From Pyxicephalus adspersus (Eukaryota > Chordata > Amphibia > Anura > Pyxicephalidae), in NCBI RefSeq assembly GCF_032062135.1, contig NC_092859.1, positions 113,254,575 through 113,318,574 on the forward strand: 64,000 bases of DNA, written 5' to 3'. Positions 34,864 to 47,346 of the stretch are shown here, piece by piece. Below the pieces are notes generated by a model, which saw only the letters and a program-made list of their open reading frames with translations, had not been told where the DNA came from and searched no databases. How positions within the stretch are numbered: position 1 is the first letter of the stretch; every line of letters begins with the position of its first letter. A program made the translations under genes and the position numbers.

Positions 34864-37624
34864 CTTCAGTTTATCACCAACAAAACCAAAGCACAGTAAT
34901 GAAACTGAGGTCATGCAATGTGGCATTTTGACTTCACAGATAGACCCACCTCTGGCCTAAATTCAGAGAGACTATTGGGTGGTCAAGTTGCGTCTCTCAT
35001 TTAGTGGAAAGCCTACTGCAATGTAATCCTAGATCACAATAAATTTGTATCACGAATAAATAAACCATAGACATACAAAAAATATACAAAAATGAATAGC
35101 AGAAAAGCTGAATGTAAAGCCTTTAACGTGCTTATGGGATATGTTTTTATTTTTGTCAATACAAATGAATAAAACATGGGGCTACACAAGACCACATCTA
35201 ATATAAATATGTAAAAATATAAGCAAACTGCTGTATAGGTTTTTAGCAGCTGTATTACCTGACTCTTTTATACCTATTATTATTGATCAACTACTCATCA
35301 TTTTTTTCTTGATCTCAGGCTATATTAAGTATTCTCTGTTAGATAAAAAAAGTATCCAACTGTCTCTATCTCTTTTATACGTTTACTTTAAGTGAAGATT
35401 GTGTATGAAAATTTAAATTTTACATACACTTCACTAAATATTTTAGTTTAATTCTTATTTACTACTGAATGTGTGTAATGTGTTCTCTCTACAACATTCA
35501 CATTTAGAAATACTTTATTTTATTTGTTTGCATTCAGTTTTGTGGTTTTAAGGTGTAATTTCCTTTTTACTTGCAAACAGGAAAACAGAAAGCATATTTT
35601 CCATAACTCATGAATAACTTTCTTACATTTAATTCTTTGAAAACAGGGTATGACTACAGATAATAGGCCATCATATAAAAATTTTGATGGCAACCTCTCT
35701 GTAGTACTTTCACACATTTTGTTTAGAAATGTACCTACTTTTTTACTTAAAAGCTAGAAAATGTTAGAAATTGGTTACATTGTTTTAGAATCCAATTGAA
35801 AACTGAGATTTATTTTAGCCCACAAAAGCAAAACACATGCATTACATCAAATAGATTTACATTGTTATAAAATTGTTCAATAGTTTCTCTGTAGTCAGTA
35901 GAAGTGATCCAGATAGCTGTGCTACCCTTTATAATGTAAATTAAAATGTAGAAGGCTGTCATCTCTGAATAAACCAGTACCAGCTTTCTTTGGCACATCC
36001 ACTGTCAATCCACTGTACCCAGAAAAATAATTCTAATAGACTAAATCTGAATTTCCAAAACTAAATTTATTAAGGTTTTTAAAGAACTTTCAATTTTGTA
36101 ATGTGAATGTAAAAAAATAGAAAAAGTGATTTGGCCACTTAGGGTTCAAAATATGGTACAGCTGTACTAAAACTTTAGTGGGGAGTTTTGTAAACATAAT
36201 GTAGGTCTAATGAAGCACATTTTATTGACAATCTGATAATACTTTTGATTTTTTTTTCTTATAGATACAATAGGGTCTATTTTTAATATTTTCACACAAA
36301 ATTCACCCAACCTTTTACCCAAATGTACACATTTAGCATATTGGATCCAATTAGAAAAATGTTTGAATCATGATTATAAATTGATTCACATTTCATAAGT
36401 TCAAGGAGCATATGAGTTGTTTGTTCATAAACCCCATATAAAACTTAGGTAATGCAGTAGGTAATGCAGAACATTTTTTACAAAAAATCAGAAAATCGTA
36501 TGTACAAAAAATGTAAAAAAAATAGTATTTCTCGTTTAAAAATACCTAATAAAATAAAAAAATGATTCTCACAAGCTGTAAAAATGATTCTCACAAGCAC
36601 AATGATGTAACTAGCAGCATGTAAATGTTATAAGTAAATAGGTGTGGTTAAATAGGTTAGGCTAAAAGCCAAGTGTAGTACACCCACTGCTGGTGTGGGT
36701 TCCTGAGTGGTATTGTCTCAACAGATCTGGCCCAGTCACATCAGTTGTCTCAGGGAATTATTAAAAACACTTGCAAAGTATGGGAGAGAAGGAAAAGGGA
36801 TGCCTGTAAAATAATAATTTTGAAGGGGTTAAGAGATTTCTAGGTGCTAGTTTCTTGAGGTGAACAGACTCTAATGCTGGTGCATCTAATCATGCAGAAG
36901 GGAGTAATTACAAGTACCGGTACTAGACTGTCTCCTGGGGTGGCATAAATCCTATACTTGAAGTCCAATACCTTAATCTTCTGTTGGAGTGGCCCACCTC
37001 TGAAGTTCCAACATCTGACATCCCTGATTTGGTTTCCCAGCAGGATGGGGGAATAATCCTGGAGGACACATTAAAATGGATGTCTCTTTGCAAAGCAGGA
37101 CAGGTTCTTTAGCTGGGTCAGAGAACTTCCTGAAGGAACGAAGACCTCATCCTCAGGCAGAACAGTTAGGAAAAGTTCAAGGAAGAGCATCAAACAGTTC
37201 CCAAAGTAAGTCTCAGGTTGGTGCCAGGGCACATGGGCAAACCACACAGGTCTAACTCTCTCAGGGAGATTCCTCCCTACAAACAGGGTAAATAAATCCA
37301 CCACTGAACTAGGAGACTAAACCTGTAGAAAACTCAAAAGGTAGTCAGAGTCCTGGCTGGCTAACTACAGAAATTTTGCCAGATAAATGAATAAAGTTTA
37401 AAGTAAGCACACTTCAATCTGGTCTCTACTCAATTTTAAAAAGTGATGTAAGAACAACAATCTGTTTTAGAATCTTAACAAAGAAAAGGAAGCCACAAAC
37501 CAAAAGCAACAAACAAAAAAACTAGGACATCTATAAGTGAATTTTACACACAGGAGACAAAAACAGCAGCTGGGAAAAAAACATTTTTTTTTAAATAGCT
37601 ATCATGATTGGAACAAATTTCATA

Positions 37625-37975
37625 CTACAGGGTGACAATCAAAAATCTGGCAACCTCCAGACCTGAGGATTTTTATACTTACCTCCAGACACAGGCCAGC
37701 CTTCCTCTCGCAGCACCGCGGACATCTGGCACAGTTCCGGAGAGCAGGCAGCAAGGATGTTTCAACGTGTATTTAGTGTAACAAGCAAAACCTAACAACT
37801 GTTTCTGCAGAACAGCACCATGAAAACATTGGTGGCCAAACAGTGTACTGTAGTCACTGTATTGAAACTGAGCTCCGAAATTTATGCTGGAAAACTGAAA
37901 GAACCAGATTATCAATGGCCGGNNNNNNNNNNNNNNNNNNNNNNNNNNNNNNNNNNNNNNNNNNNNNTAGGCTGA
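37625..37975 (-). mobile_element. DNA-transposon-like repeat with N gap
   Basis: It begins GGTGACAATCAAAAATCTGG and is the inverted relative of 46905-47158, sharing the ACAGTGTACTG, TAACAAGCAAAACCTAACA and CTCTCGCAGCACCG regions. Its far end is hidden by an N gap (37923-37967). Family not identified. Confidence 0.55.
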
Positions 37976-38420
37976 AACAAAACTCAAGCCTGACAATTCC
38001 AAAGGGCTTTATCTAATTGAAAAACTATATTAGGCAACCATGACTATCAAGTTTTTGTTGTGCCGCAAGAGAAACATAGACATATGGGAATATAGAATAG
38101 CAGAAAACACAGTTATTGAACTTATCTGTAGTTATTTCTACATTTTAGTATTTGTGCATAAAAACATTTTTGTGTGACATCAAACTGAATGTTGGTGGTA
38201 GTATATCGCAATGATGCAATAAGATGATTTCTGTGCCAACCCTCAAATATATGGAAAAGTCATAAAACAAAAGAGAGAAATTGAGCAGGGTTTTCGGCAC
38301 AAACAGTGTATTTACATCACAAAAATGGTGAGACATAAGCAACATACAGCAACTCGTCAGTCATATACATCTACTTGCCATATACAATTTTTGACCATAG
38401 AGTCATGTTGCTAGTAGTAC

Positions 38421-38456
38421 CCGACGCATTTCGCCAAATATGGCTTCCTCAGGGGT
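38421..38456 (+). repeat. CCGACGCATTTCGCC-type motif
   Basis: CCGACGCATTTCGCC followed by GGCTTCCTCAGGGG is close to the core of the fold-back element at 25492-25517. This looks like a transposon-derived core. The surrounding element could not be delimited. Confidence 0.4.
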
Positions 38457-39649
38457 GTCATTTTGACAACATGTATTTGTTGCTTGCAATGGTTGTATAT
38501 GATCCTGTAGAGTGGTATCCTATGCTTTTTCTGCAAGGTCAGGAAGGTATTATGCCTCTAAAGGATGTTTGCGGTAAAGTGTATATATACTATAGTATAG
38601 TATAGTGTAGCTCAGTCCCAGATGATACTGCGTGCAGAGTAGCTTGTGTGACATCAGCCTGACTGTGTTCGAAACTACAAATATTTCCCTGTCACATTAC
38701 AAAGGTAGGGCCACCCTAATATAGCTAACACCACCTGCCTGGGGTCATATAACTTTCTGACTTGTCTTCAGTTGAAAAATATTTTTATAAATAGATTTGT
38801 TTTTGGTGGATGGGGCAGAGTTAAACTACCTGCCATTTTATAAATTTTCTGGGACTCTCTTGTTTGGAAATCTATTCTTGAGTTTCTGGCTCTGCACATC
38901 TGCTGTGACCATTATGAGTTCCTGTTCCCCCTTCTGGATAAATTAAATGTATTTTATACTTTGGAGAATGCAACAGGAGGTGCCTAATCATACAAAGGTG
39001 ACATGTGACAAAAACAGGGTTGTGAATTAAGAAAAATATAACTATCATTTATTTTCACCATAGAGCAATAAATGAATCATTTCAGAAGATCAATGCATTA
39101 TATAGTCTTTATTTACTAGGGACAGCACATATAAAGCCAACAACAAGTGCCTCTACCCCTATATAATTTGTAACCATACTTCATGAAGAGGAATTTACAT
39201 AAAGATATCTCCCTACTATTTCAGCATAATCTAAATAAGAACTCATATATATGTAAGTAAGAAACCAGAAGCTCACTAAGCCCACAAGGCTTATCTGTGA
39301 CAAAAATATTACTCCATCGTTTTACGTAATTATATAAAATATTACTCTATCAATGATATCAGTGATATATCAGTATATCTTTGTAATATTTTTATTATTC
39401 TTATTATGATAATTCAAAAAATATATTTAAACCTTTTCCATAATTTATTTTTACAAAACTGTAGGACTGCTGGCCCACAGTTAATAATTTTTGTGTACAT
39501 TCCCTGTTGGTCCTTATAAGTTGGAATTTATGAAGAAGGACTGTAGATGGCCACTTGTGAGACTGCTGTTTGGATTGGAACTTTTTCCTCTTCTGGTTAT
39601 TATTGTCAAGGCAGGATGGTGGACCCTCCGTGTCACCAGCTCAGTTGGC

Positions 39650-40300
39650 ACAGATGTGAGCGGGGCGCAGAGTCTAAGCAGCTGCCCGGTCTTCACCTGA
39701 GTCTCTAGTGGTGAGGATGTTACGCTGCGGGCAACTGCCAGGTTGTGCCCCCCGCGTGAACACAGAAGCAGGTGACTGCTGACAAACAGGAATCAGGCGA
39801 GGTGCAGGAACAGAAGACAAAATCAAGGTCAAACAAGCCAGAGGTCAGGGTAGGTGGCAAGCAGGAGTAGTCAAAGATCAAAGCCAGTGTTGGTACACAG
39901 GGAATGAAAAGCTAAAGGCATAGTCGGGAATCGCAGGAACCTGGAACAGAGCCTAAGAGAACTCCTTGTTCAGGCAACTTTCTGTTGCCAGTCACTTACT
40001 TTTATAGGGAGGGTCAGGTGATGGATGGGAGCCATGAGACCTGCTGGCATCTATCCCTACAACCAGAGGGAGTGCTAGAGGCGAGAGGTAGGTGGAGTTT
40101 ACATCTTCAACAGCTGGGGGAGCGCATCTGTGGAACACTCTAGTCCTCTGAGGTAAGGGAGCAGCTGACTGGGAGTCACATGACCTGGACCAGGCAATGA
40201 GCCCAGGAGAAGATCCTGAGCAGAGTTGGTGCAGGCAGCAGGGGAGTGCAAGGTTGGATCCCCTGGTCCTGTGGAGATCTGTGGCAATTATATACTTGTA
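39650..40300. repeat. Probable retroelement-derived repeat
   Basis: GC-richer sequence with the style CAGAGGTCAGGGTAGGTGGC and AGGCAACTTTCTGTTGCCAG, which I associate with a dispersed frog repeat, perhaps LTR-derived. Similar phrasing occurs at 54990-55440. No coding sequence recognised. Confidence 0.35.
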
Positions 40301-40880
40301 TACTAATTTACTTTATAAATGCTAGGAAGCCTTAATGGTGCTATTGTTTCTCTTCATTCTATATTGCTCAGTAGTTTCCATTCATTCCATAATGCTCAAT
40401 AGCTCAGCAGTCACTAACCACAAGTGCAGTAAATGTAAAACACCTCTTCAGGCATCATCTGGCCCTCCACCCCTAATCATTGTTATGTTATTTAAAAAAA
40501 ACCTAGGCAAACGTAACTTTTTTGTTACTTGGCTAAATCTTTGGTTTTGTGATACACCAATTGAGTAATCATTTGTCTTTACTACAGAGGAGCTACATAT
40601 GAGTAGGATCCTTCATCGGCTGTCTAAGTCATTATCTGAGAAATTTGGACTTCCTATTAGCTGTCCAGCAGCAGGGCCCTCTGGGACTTCAGAAGAATAA
40701 TAAACTTATGTTGACAGTCTGGCACAGACTGTAGCACTGGATCACTGGCCTCCAAAACTGAAAGAGGCATTAAGGAGGGACATGTCAGCTTAAAAATACT
40801 TTTTAAAAAAGGAGACGGGAGGCTGGTATTATATCCTAATAGAATTACAGGGGTTTATGGAAAAGGTCACTATTTCAATA

Positions 40881-43800
40881 CACCTTCCTAATTTTAAAAT
40901 AATTTTTATTTTATTTTCTCCAAACATTACAACAAAAATAACATAGTTCAGTCTAGTAAAATACAATTCCAGTGTTACTTCACATGCAGATTCTATAACA
41001 AACAAAAAAACAAATAAAAGAAAAGAAAAAACAAAAACTCGAACTCAAGGCCCAGAAATTTGTTACTAACATAAGTAGTGCAGAACCTATTTGAAAACAA
41101 TATAAAATATTACAGTCTTTACCATTGGGAATACTGATAATTATACTAAGACATCTCCTGCGTGATCATCCACGTAGAATATTTAAACCGGTCATAAATA
41201 GACAATTTTTCCTGTAGACTAAGTACTTTTTCTATAAATTTATGCCATATCTGGAAGAAACGGGTAACTTGTTTATCTCCCTCTTTTTTCGCTTCCACTA
41301 GTTCCCAATCAAAAATCACTTTTAACATAACAAGTACCTCCTGCATAGACGGAGCCACAGAGTTAATCCAATCCTTCGGAATCACCCTCCTGACTGTTAG
41401 TAGACATATACTGGTCCAACCTCTATATTTTTTCGGTATCGGAATGGAGTCCTCATGTTCCCAAGAACCAAACAGAAACAAAATTGGATCCTTAAGGAGC
41501 ATTTGATCTGTGGTTTCGTTTATAATTTGTAATACAGCATCCCATAATTGACCTATTTGTGGACAAGCCCACAAATAGTGTGTCAAAGTAGCACTTAATG
41601 CCCCACATTTAGGACAATAGGAATGTGTCCTCTGTAACACAGCCACTTTTCCTCATTACTTTATGTGCTCTATGCATAATTTTGAATTGTGACTCCCTCC
41701 AAACCTCATTCACCATATAATGTCTTACATTCCGGTAGCCTTGTACAATATAAACTACTAGATTTGTGTTCAAGAAATCCCTGTGCCAGTGTTGCACATT
41801 CGTTTCTAAAAGTGGTTTATTGAAAACGCCCTGGTAATATTGATAAATATTAGATATACATGGCGACAGTAGAGCAGTTAACTTACCAAATACATCCCTC
41901 TGCATGGGGTTATCTTGGACATATGGTCGTATCAGTGATTTATAATATGCAACAGCTTGTAAATAGTACAGGGGATGGACTGACCACATTGGCAGAGCGT
42001 ACTTCGCCTGAGAGCCTGAGCAGATAAGAATTGATTGGTATCCCTATCCATTAAGTCCTTCCAGAGATACAGCCCTTTTTTGCTTCCATTTATGAAACAC
42101 TTCACTCATATCCCCAGAAATCAAATTTGGATCTGCACTGATAGGAAGATACTTAGATACATTCGTGGGCAGTTTCAATTTGCGTCTACTCTCCCTTCAA
42201 GTTAGTACCGTATCTCTAACTAGCAAATTATGTTTTACTGTGGTAGGTAAATGAGTAACTTTACAGTGGAGTAGGGCTTTCAGATCCCACGATAATACCA
42301 GGTTCATTTCCAACTCATAATTAGAGGACCTAGAGGTACCCCCTATCCAATCTATAACATGTCGGGTAAGACATGCCAAATTATAGTATCTCACATCCGG
42401 TTAATTAACCCCTCCCTCTTCCTTCAGGAAACATAGTTTGGCTAATGAAATTCTTGCTCTTTTCCCTTGCCAAAGAAACATTTCAAAAGCCTTATGCAAA
42501 ATTTGTATATCTTTGTGTTCAAGTAATAGAGGTATCATATGTATGGGATATACCGTAACAGTTTCGCAAACGACACCATTTTAACCAATCGGCATCTACC
42601 AAAGAAGGATAGCGGCAGTTTACCCCATATATCCAACTCTTTAACAATTTTTTGTATTAACAATTGATACTTTAGTTGATATAAAGATGATGGGAGTTTC
42701 CCAATTTTTATGCCTGGATACATTATCTGTGTTTTAGCCATTGAGAAAGATATATTAGTGGTCCAACTTTTATTCTGGATTCGTGATAAAGATAAGATTT
42801 CACTCTTATCTAAATTGACTTTCAGGGCTGAGATCTCTCTGAACAATTGAAATAGTTCCTGAATATATTGAACATCTGTACTTGGTTTAGCTGTGAATAA
42901 TAAAATGTCGTCTGCAAAAAATGCCACTCTAACTTCCTTCTTCCCCACCTGAACTCCTTGAAATTGTGATGTATTCTCAATCTCACAGGCTAAAGGTTCC
43001 AGTGCCAGATTGAAAAGCAGGGGTGACAGGACATCCCTGCCACATGCCTTTTTGCATATCAAAAGCATTTGAAATAAAACCTGGTGTGTGCACACGTGCC
43101 TTTGGAGAAGAGTGCATATTTTGGAGCAATCAGAGGTATTCCCCAGCAAAACCTATTTTTTTGTAACACTTTAAACAACCATTGCATGTTTACGTTGTCG
43201 AAAGCACTTTTCGTATGTTGGATACCGCTGCTCTTCCCATCACAAATCCCACTTGTGAAGGAGAGACAAGACCAGGTAGTATTGAGGCCAATCTTTCTGC
43301 CATAATTTTCGATAGGATCTTGGCATCCACATTTATTAGCGAAATTGGTCTATAGGATTTCGGGAGAGTAGAATTTCTGCCTGGTTTAGGTAACACTTTG
43401 ATATAGGCCACCTTGCCTGTTGGGAAATAAAGACCAGAGTCCAACATATATTTATAGAGATCGCATAAAGCCTGAGCCCAATCCTTTTTCATCATCTTGT
43501 AAAACTCTGCAGAATAACCATCAGGGCCAGCTGCTTTCCCGTTTGCGAGATTAGATATAGTTGATTGGACTTCTAATATAGTTATGGGCGCATTAAGGCA
43601 CTCCATTTGGGATTCTGTTAACATGGATGGGGTCAGTTTCCCTCTGCTTTTCCTTCATCTATGGGAGTTTCCCTATACAGGTTCCCAAAGAAAGCAGCAA
43701 AGGAAGAGTTAATCTCTTCGGGATGGGCAGTCAGATTTCCTGCATGGGTATGCAGGGCAGCTATATGGATTGGTTTATAAGATGTACGGAATAAATTTGC

Positions 43801-44235
43801 TAACATTTTGCCAGATTTGTTTCCATAACGATGGATTTTAACATCTCCTATTTTTTGTTGGAATTGTTCATATTTCTCGCTCCAATCATCAAATTCCTGC
43901 TTTGCTTCCTGCCATTCCTGGCGATTAAGTGGCGTTGGATTAATTTTTAATTGATGTTGGGATTCCCTAAGTTGTTTCAGAGTCTTTAAATAATTATGTA
44001 TTCATTTTTTTCCCTATGGTCATGTAAACTATAATTCCTGCCTTCTTAAATACGCTTTATTAGCAGAAACTTATCCATACATTTAGATTGCTGTTTCTGT
44101 AAGGTGAAATGCTGATTGTTAATGAGTGTTCTGCGGATTCAATTGCTGATTATCTCCTGGGTACACGGGAGCCTCCGTCTCCCGTTGCTTCACATGAGGC
44201 GCCGGAACTGGAAGTCCACCTTCCTAATTTTAAAA
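40881..44235 (-). mobile_element. Tx1/L1-like LINE, internally deleted, with target duplication
   Basis: CACCTTCCTAATTTTAAAA occurs exactly at 40881-40899 and 44217-44235, a 19-bp target-site duplication as left by L1-type insertion. Read on the minus strand the element begins with a GC-rich leader (GACTTCCAGTTCCGGCGCC) and keeps a short MDKFL... start resembling a first ORF. It then jumps to the linker before reverse transcriptase and ends in an A-rich tail. ORF1 and the endonuclease are missing. Confidence 0.85.
41146..43990 (-). pseudogene. Reverse transcriptase remnant of the Tx1/L1-like LINE
   Basis: In order along the minus strand: a linker with EWQEAKQEFDDWSEKYEQF (about 43920-43850); the fingers/palm with ANGKAAGPDGYSAEFYK and SYRPISLINVDAKILSK (43624-43190); the catalytic FADD at 42918-42907; a thumb-like region with PDVRYYNLACLTRHVIDWI; and a C-terminal zinc-knuckle-like CPKCGA...HYLWACP (41646-41146). 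The frame breaks at least four times between these pieces, so it cannot encode an active enzyme. I call Tx1/L1 clade from the motifs; the exact family needs a comparison. Confidence 0.88.
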
Positions 44236-44303
44236 GTTATTGGGAGCATGAAAACCAAAACATGAGAGCAATAGCAGCCTTCATACTTCACAAGAAAAGG
44301 GAC

Positions 44304-44774
44304 ACAGGTAGTCCCTGAGTTAAGGACATCCGACATACGGATGACTCCTAGATACGAACGGCGCTTGTCTGCTCGTTCCTGTGCAAGAAGGAAGCTTGAT
44401 AGGGGGGAGGGGGGGTTTGTATGACTTGCAAAAGAAATCTTTAGCTAAATACAGCTGAGACTGAGCTCTTTTGGTCTTTAATGACCAAGACAAACTTTGC
44501 ATTTGTTTCTTTTTGCATATCAAAGCAAAGCTTGCTCCAGAAGTTAATGAATGTCTAGGCCTCCATAATTTTTTTTTTTGTTTTTGCTTTGTTTGTGAGT
44601 AACTCACAGTGAGGTTTTTTACAGTAACTGACACCCTGCTACCTAATAGTGTGTTAATACAAACATCCTAATTGCATTTATTATTATTAGGTACCTGTTC
44701 TGACCTACATACAAATTCAACTTAAGAACAAACCTCCAGTCCCTACCTCATATGTAACCCGGGGCCTAACTGTA
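44304..44774. mobile_element. DNA transposon with CAGGTAGTCCCTGAGTTAAGG ends
   Basis: The left end ACAGGTAGTCCCTGAGTTAA and the right end (AACCCGGGGCCTAACTGTA) are imperfect inverted repeats. The inner segment AACTTAAGAACAAACCTCCA is typical of this repeat family. It is closely related to 46629-47202. Confidence 0.6.
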
Positions 44775-45229
44775 GTTAACTCAATTAGGCTAAATAGCCT
44801 ACATGTAAAGCGCTCATAGGAGAGCAATTAATCCCTAGCTTCATGTACACTTTGAGCTGTGCCTAGTGTTGATAAAAATGCCATACCTTCAACCTTACCA
44901 TTGATTTATTACTGCTGGATCTTAATTTGTATGGGCTGTTTAGCAATAAAGAATACATATTTCAAAACCACTTTCCCTCTAATGTGGATTGCATTATATT
45001 TTGTTTCTTTTTGTATTTTTTTTTAATTGTAGCATATCCCTAATGTAAATGGGTTTAGTATCTAGATTTGGACCTACACATCCATAATCTACATTCCATG
45101 GTTGAATTCTGTTTTTGGTTGGGAAAAAATATTACACTATTGTGTTAAAAAACAGAGAAACATACATTACACTGAGAAAACCTGCTGTTGCTGACCTGTG
45201 CTTCTAAAATTTTAATTCTCTCCCCATAG

Positions 45230-45313
45230 ATTTACCCAAAACCTTGGTTGCTTTTCTAGTTGTTGCCCTAGTAACTGTGGCATCTCTGATACTATTTTTT
45301 TTTAACTTTTCAT
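45230..45313 (+). CDS. Orphan membrane-segment exon of an Ig-receptor type, plus strand
   Basis: This 84-bp exon follows a strong acceptor (TTCTCTCCCCATAG) and ends at the donor GTAAAC. It reads (D)LPKTLVAFLVVALVTVASLI then LFFFNFS, an uncharged membrane segment. Its length and 1-1 phase equal those of the membrane exons of genes 1 and 2, but it is on the opposite strand. I find no plus-strand V or C exons upstream, so it is an orphan, a remnant, or part of a gene whose ectodomain I could not see. Confidence 0.5.
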
Positions 45314-45405
45314 GTAAACCCAGATCAAATCAATTTTATGTCCACTGACTCTTTGACTGACCACTGACTGAATCTTTGAATATTTGTGTGTCTGTATCTC
45401 TTTAG

Positions 45406-45506
45406 ATAATTTTCCTGGATCTGGTAGAGTTTATAATGAAAACATTAGCTCTGTCTCCAATCATAGATCCTCAGACAGGCAGCAGATGTATTACTTTATC
45501 ATTTAG
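45406..45506 (+). CDS. Orphan cytoplasmic-tail exon, plus strand
   Basis: After the acceptor TATCTCTTTAG it reads (Y)NFPGSGRVYNENISSVSN and HRSSDRQQMYYFII, then TAG. It joins the exon at 45230 in the correct phase (T|AT). YNEN fits the YxN form bound by Grb2-type SH2 domains. No similarity to the tail of gene 1 is obvious. Confidence 0.48.
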
Positions 45507-46628
45507 TAAAATCTCAGCTTGTTTACTTATGTTTTCAGTTAGGGGTCTAATAATTAAAGTATAAGTGAAGATATATTATAATATATATAATAATGATTTT
45601 TCTCAAATATTCATTTTAATCATTAGTTTTATTCAATAAAAAGAAGTAAAACAATAATAGTAATTAAAAAATATACAAGAATTTGGTAGCATTGCATTTC
45701 TGATACTAGAGAAAGCATAAACACACGTTATTTTTGGAAATACAAATTCGCAAGGTACACATTGTAAACATCCACTTTCTAGAACAGTGTCTCCATAAAC
45801 TTGATAGCTGGGATGTCAATAATTTATGAAGAACATCGTGCAATCCAAATGTGGGCTGAATCGACAAATGAATAACTGTTTTTATTTAAATGTCATGTAA
45901 TAAATGTATTAGAATGTCATGTAATAAAAATTAGAATAGTTATTGGCCCTAATATATCACACAATAATATCACGTGTAATCTTGAATGTCCTCAAAAATT
46001 AAAAAGAAGAAAACAACAAAAGAGAAAAAATGAAAGGAGTAGCAGAAAGTAAGAGACTTTTCACAAAAAAACCCTAAAAACTAGAGGTGTAGACCAGGAC
46101 ATCTTTTAAGGCCATAACAATTGGATATACAAAGTCCAATAGCATGTGAAATAGGTTTATAATTCTTAAGCTGTGAAAAGGTAGGTTTTGTTGAATATTT
46201 TTTGTATGCCATATTATTTAAAAAAATAAAATTCTGCCTATTTATTTGTAACAAAGACATGTTAAAAGTATGGTAAGCATTAAAGTAGGGCTCTGTTTTC
46301 TGGGCCTAGGCCTATGTAGCCTATGTCATAGCCTCTGCTATGTTCATATCCTTTTCAATGTTCTGCAAAAAATGAATGTATGCAAATAGGGACTTTGATT
46401 TTTTAAGTCACACTTGGCTTCATCTTTTCCTGCCTACTTTGTCTCAATATTTGATGCTAAGGCAGGTAGTTGTATTTTCTATGTAATCTAATAACCACAA
46501 TATATACAAAAAAGAAAAGAGTATTTCAACTGGTTTGGGCACTTTCAGTTAAAAAATTAGCTTTTCTAAAAGTATTTCTAAAATGACCATTTTATTTGTC
46601 CCCTTTAAAACGATAAAAATCAGCAATC

Positions 46629-47202
46629 AGGAAGGGGGCAGTTTGCATGACTTGCAGAAGAAATCTTTTGGTAAACACAGCTGAGACTGAACTGTTCTGC
46701 AAGCTCTTGTAACTCTTTAATGACCAGGACAAACTCAGTTGTTTCTTTTTGCATATCTAAGCACTTTTTGCTCTAGAAGTTATTGAAAGTCTAGGCTCCA
46801 TAAAGTTTTGCTTTGTGATTAACTCACAGTGAAGATTTTATACAGTAACTGACACCACGCTGCCTAAAATTATGTTGAAACAAACATCTGTCCTAATTGC
46901 ATTTAAAGGTTGACAACTGAAAATCCGGCCATCGATAACCGGTTCCTTCATTTTATCCACATGAATTTCGGAGTGTATTTTCGATACAGGAACTGCAGTA
47001 CACTGTTTGGCCACTTATGTTTTGGTGGCGCTGATCTCCAGAAACAGCTGTTAGGTCTGCTTGTTACACTAAATACACGTTGAGACATCCCTGCTGCCTG
47101 CTCCCTGGAACTGTGCTGCGAGAGGAAGACTGGTCTGTGTGTGGAGGTGAGGATAACCTTTACAGTCCCTATCTCGTATGTAACCTGGGGACTACCTGTA
47201 TA
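46629..47202. mobile_element. DNA transposon, second copy, broken by another repeat
   Basis: The sequence parallels 44380-44774 (ACAGCTGAGACTGA, TTTCTTTTTGCATATC, CAGTAACTGACACC) and ends CTGGGGACTACCTGTA. Between 46905 and 47158 it is interrupted by a copy of the repeat at 37625, and the stretch that should lie there is missing. Confidence 0.65.
46905..47158 (+). mobile_element. Nested repeat related to 37625-37975
   Basis: It begins GGTTGACAACTGAAAATCCG and contains ACAGTGTACTG-type, TTGTTACACTAAATACACGT and GAGAGGAAGACTGG blocks. These match the reverse complement of 37625-37975. Confidence 0.6.
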
Positions 47203-47346
47203 ACAAAAACTCAGCACCATGCTTAAAAACAGAAATGTAAAGAATTTAAAGGATCTTGGGTTTCATAACCTTTAATTGTAAACATTAATATCTGTGGCTT
47301 AAACATGAACACAGACTATTTAAAAACAGAGGAAAAAAAGAGAAAA

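Larger units (their letters stand above)
34930..39470. other. 5' flank of Ig gene 1, duplicated at 53010-61200
   Basis: No exon is recognised here. Blocks at 35230-35350, 35440-35720, 37400-37600 and 38740-39300 have clear, ordered counterparts at 54230, 56020, 58380 and 60350. The rest is AT-rich. Confidence 0.7.

Noticed and set aside
37071..37304. 77-residue minus-strand frame (LFTLFVGRNLPERVRPVW)
   Set aside because: It looked at first like a possible tail exon for Ig gene 2, but it has no suitable splice sites in phase and seems repeat-derived.
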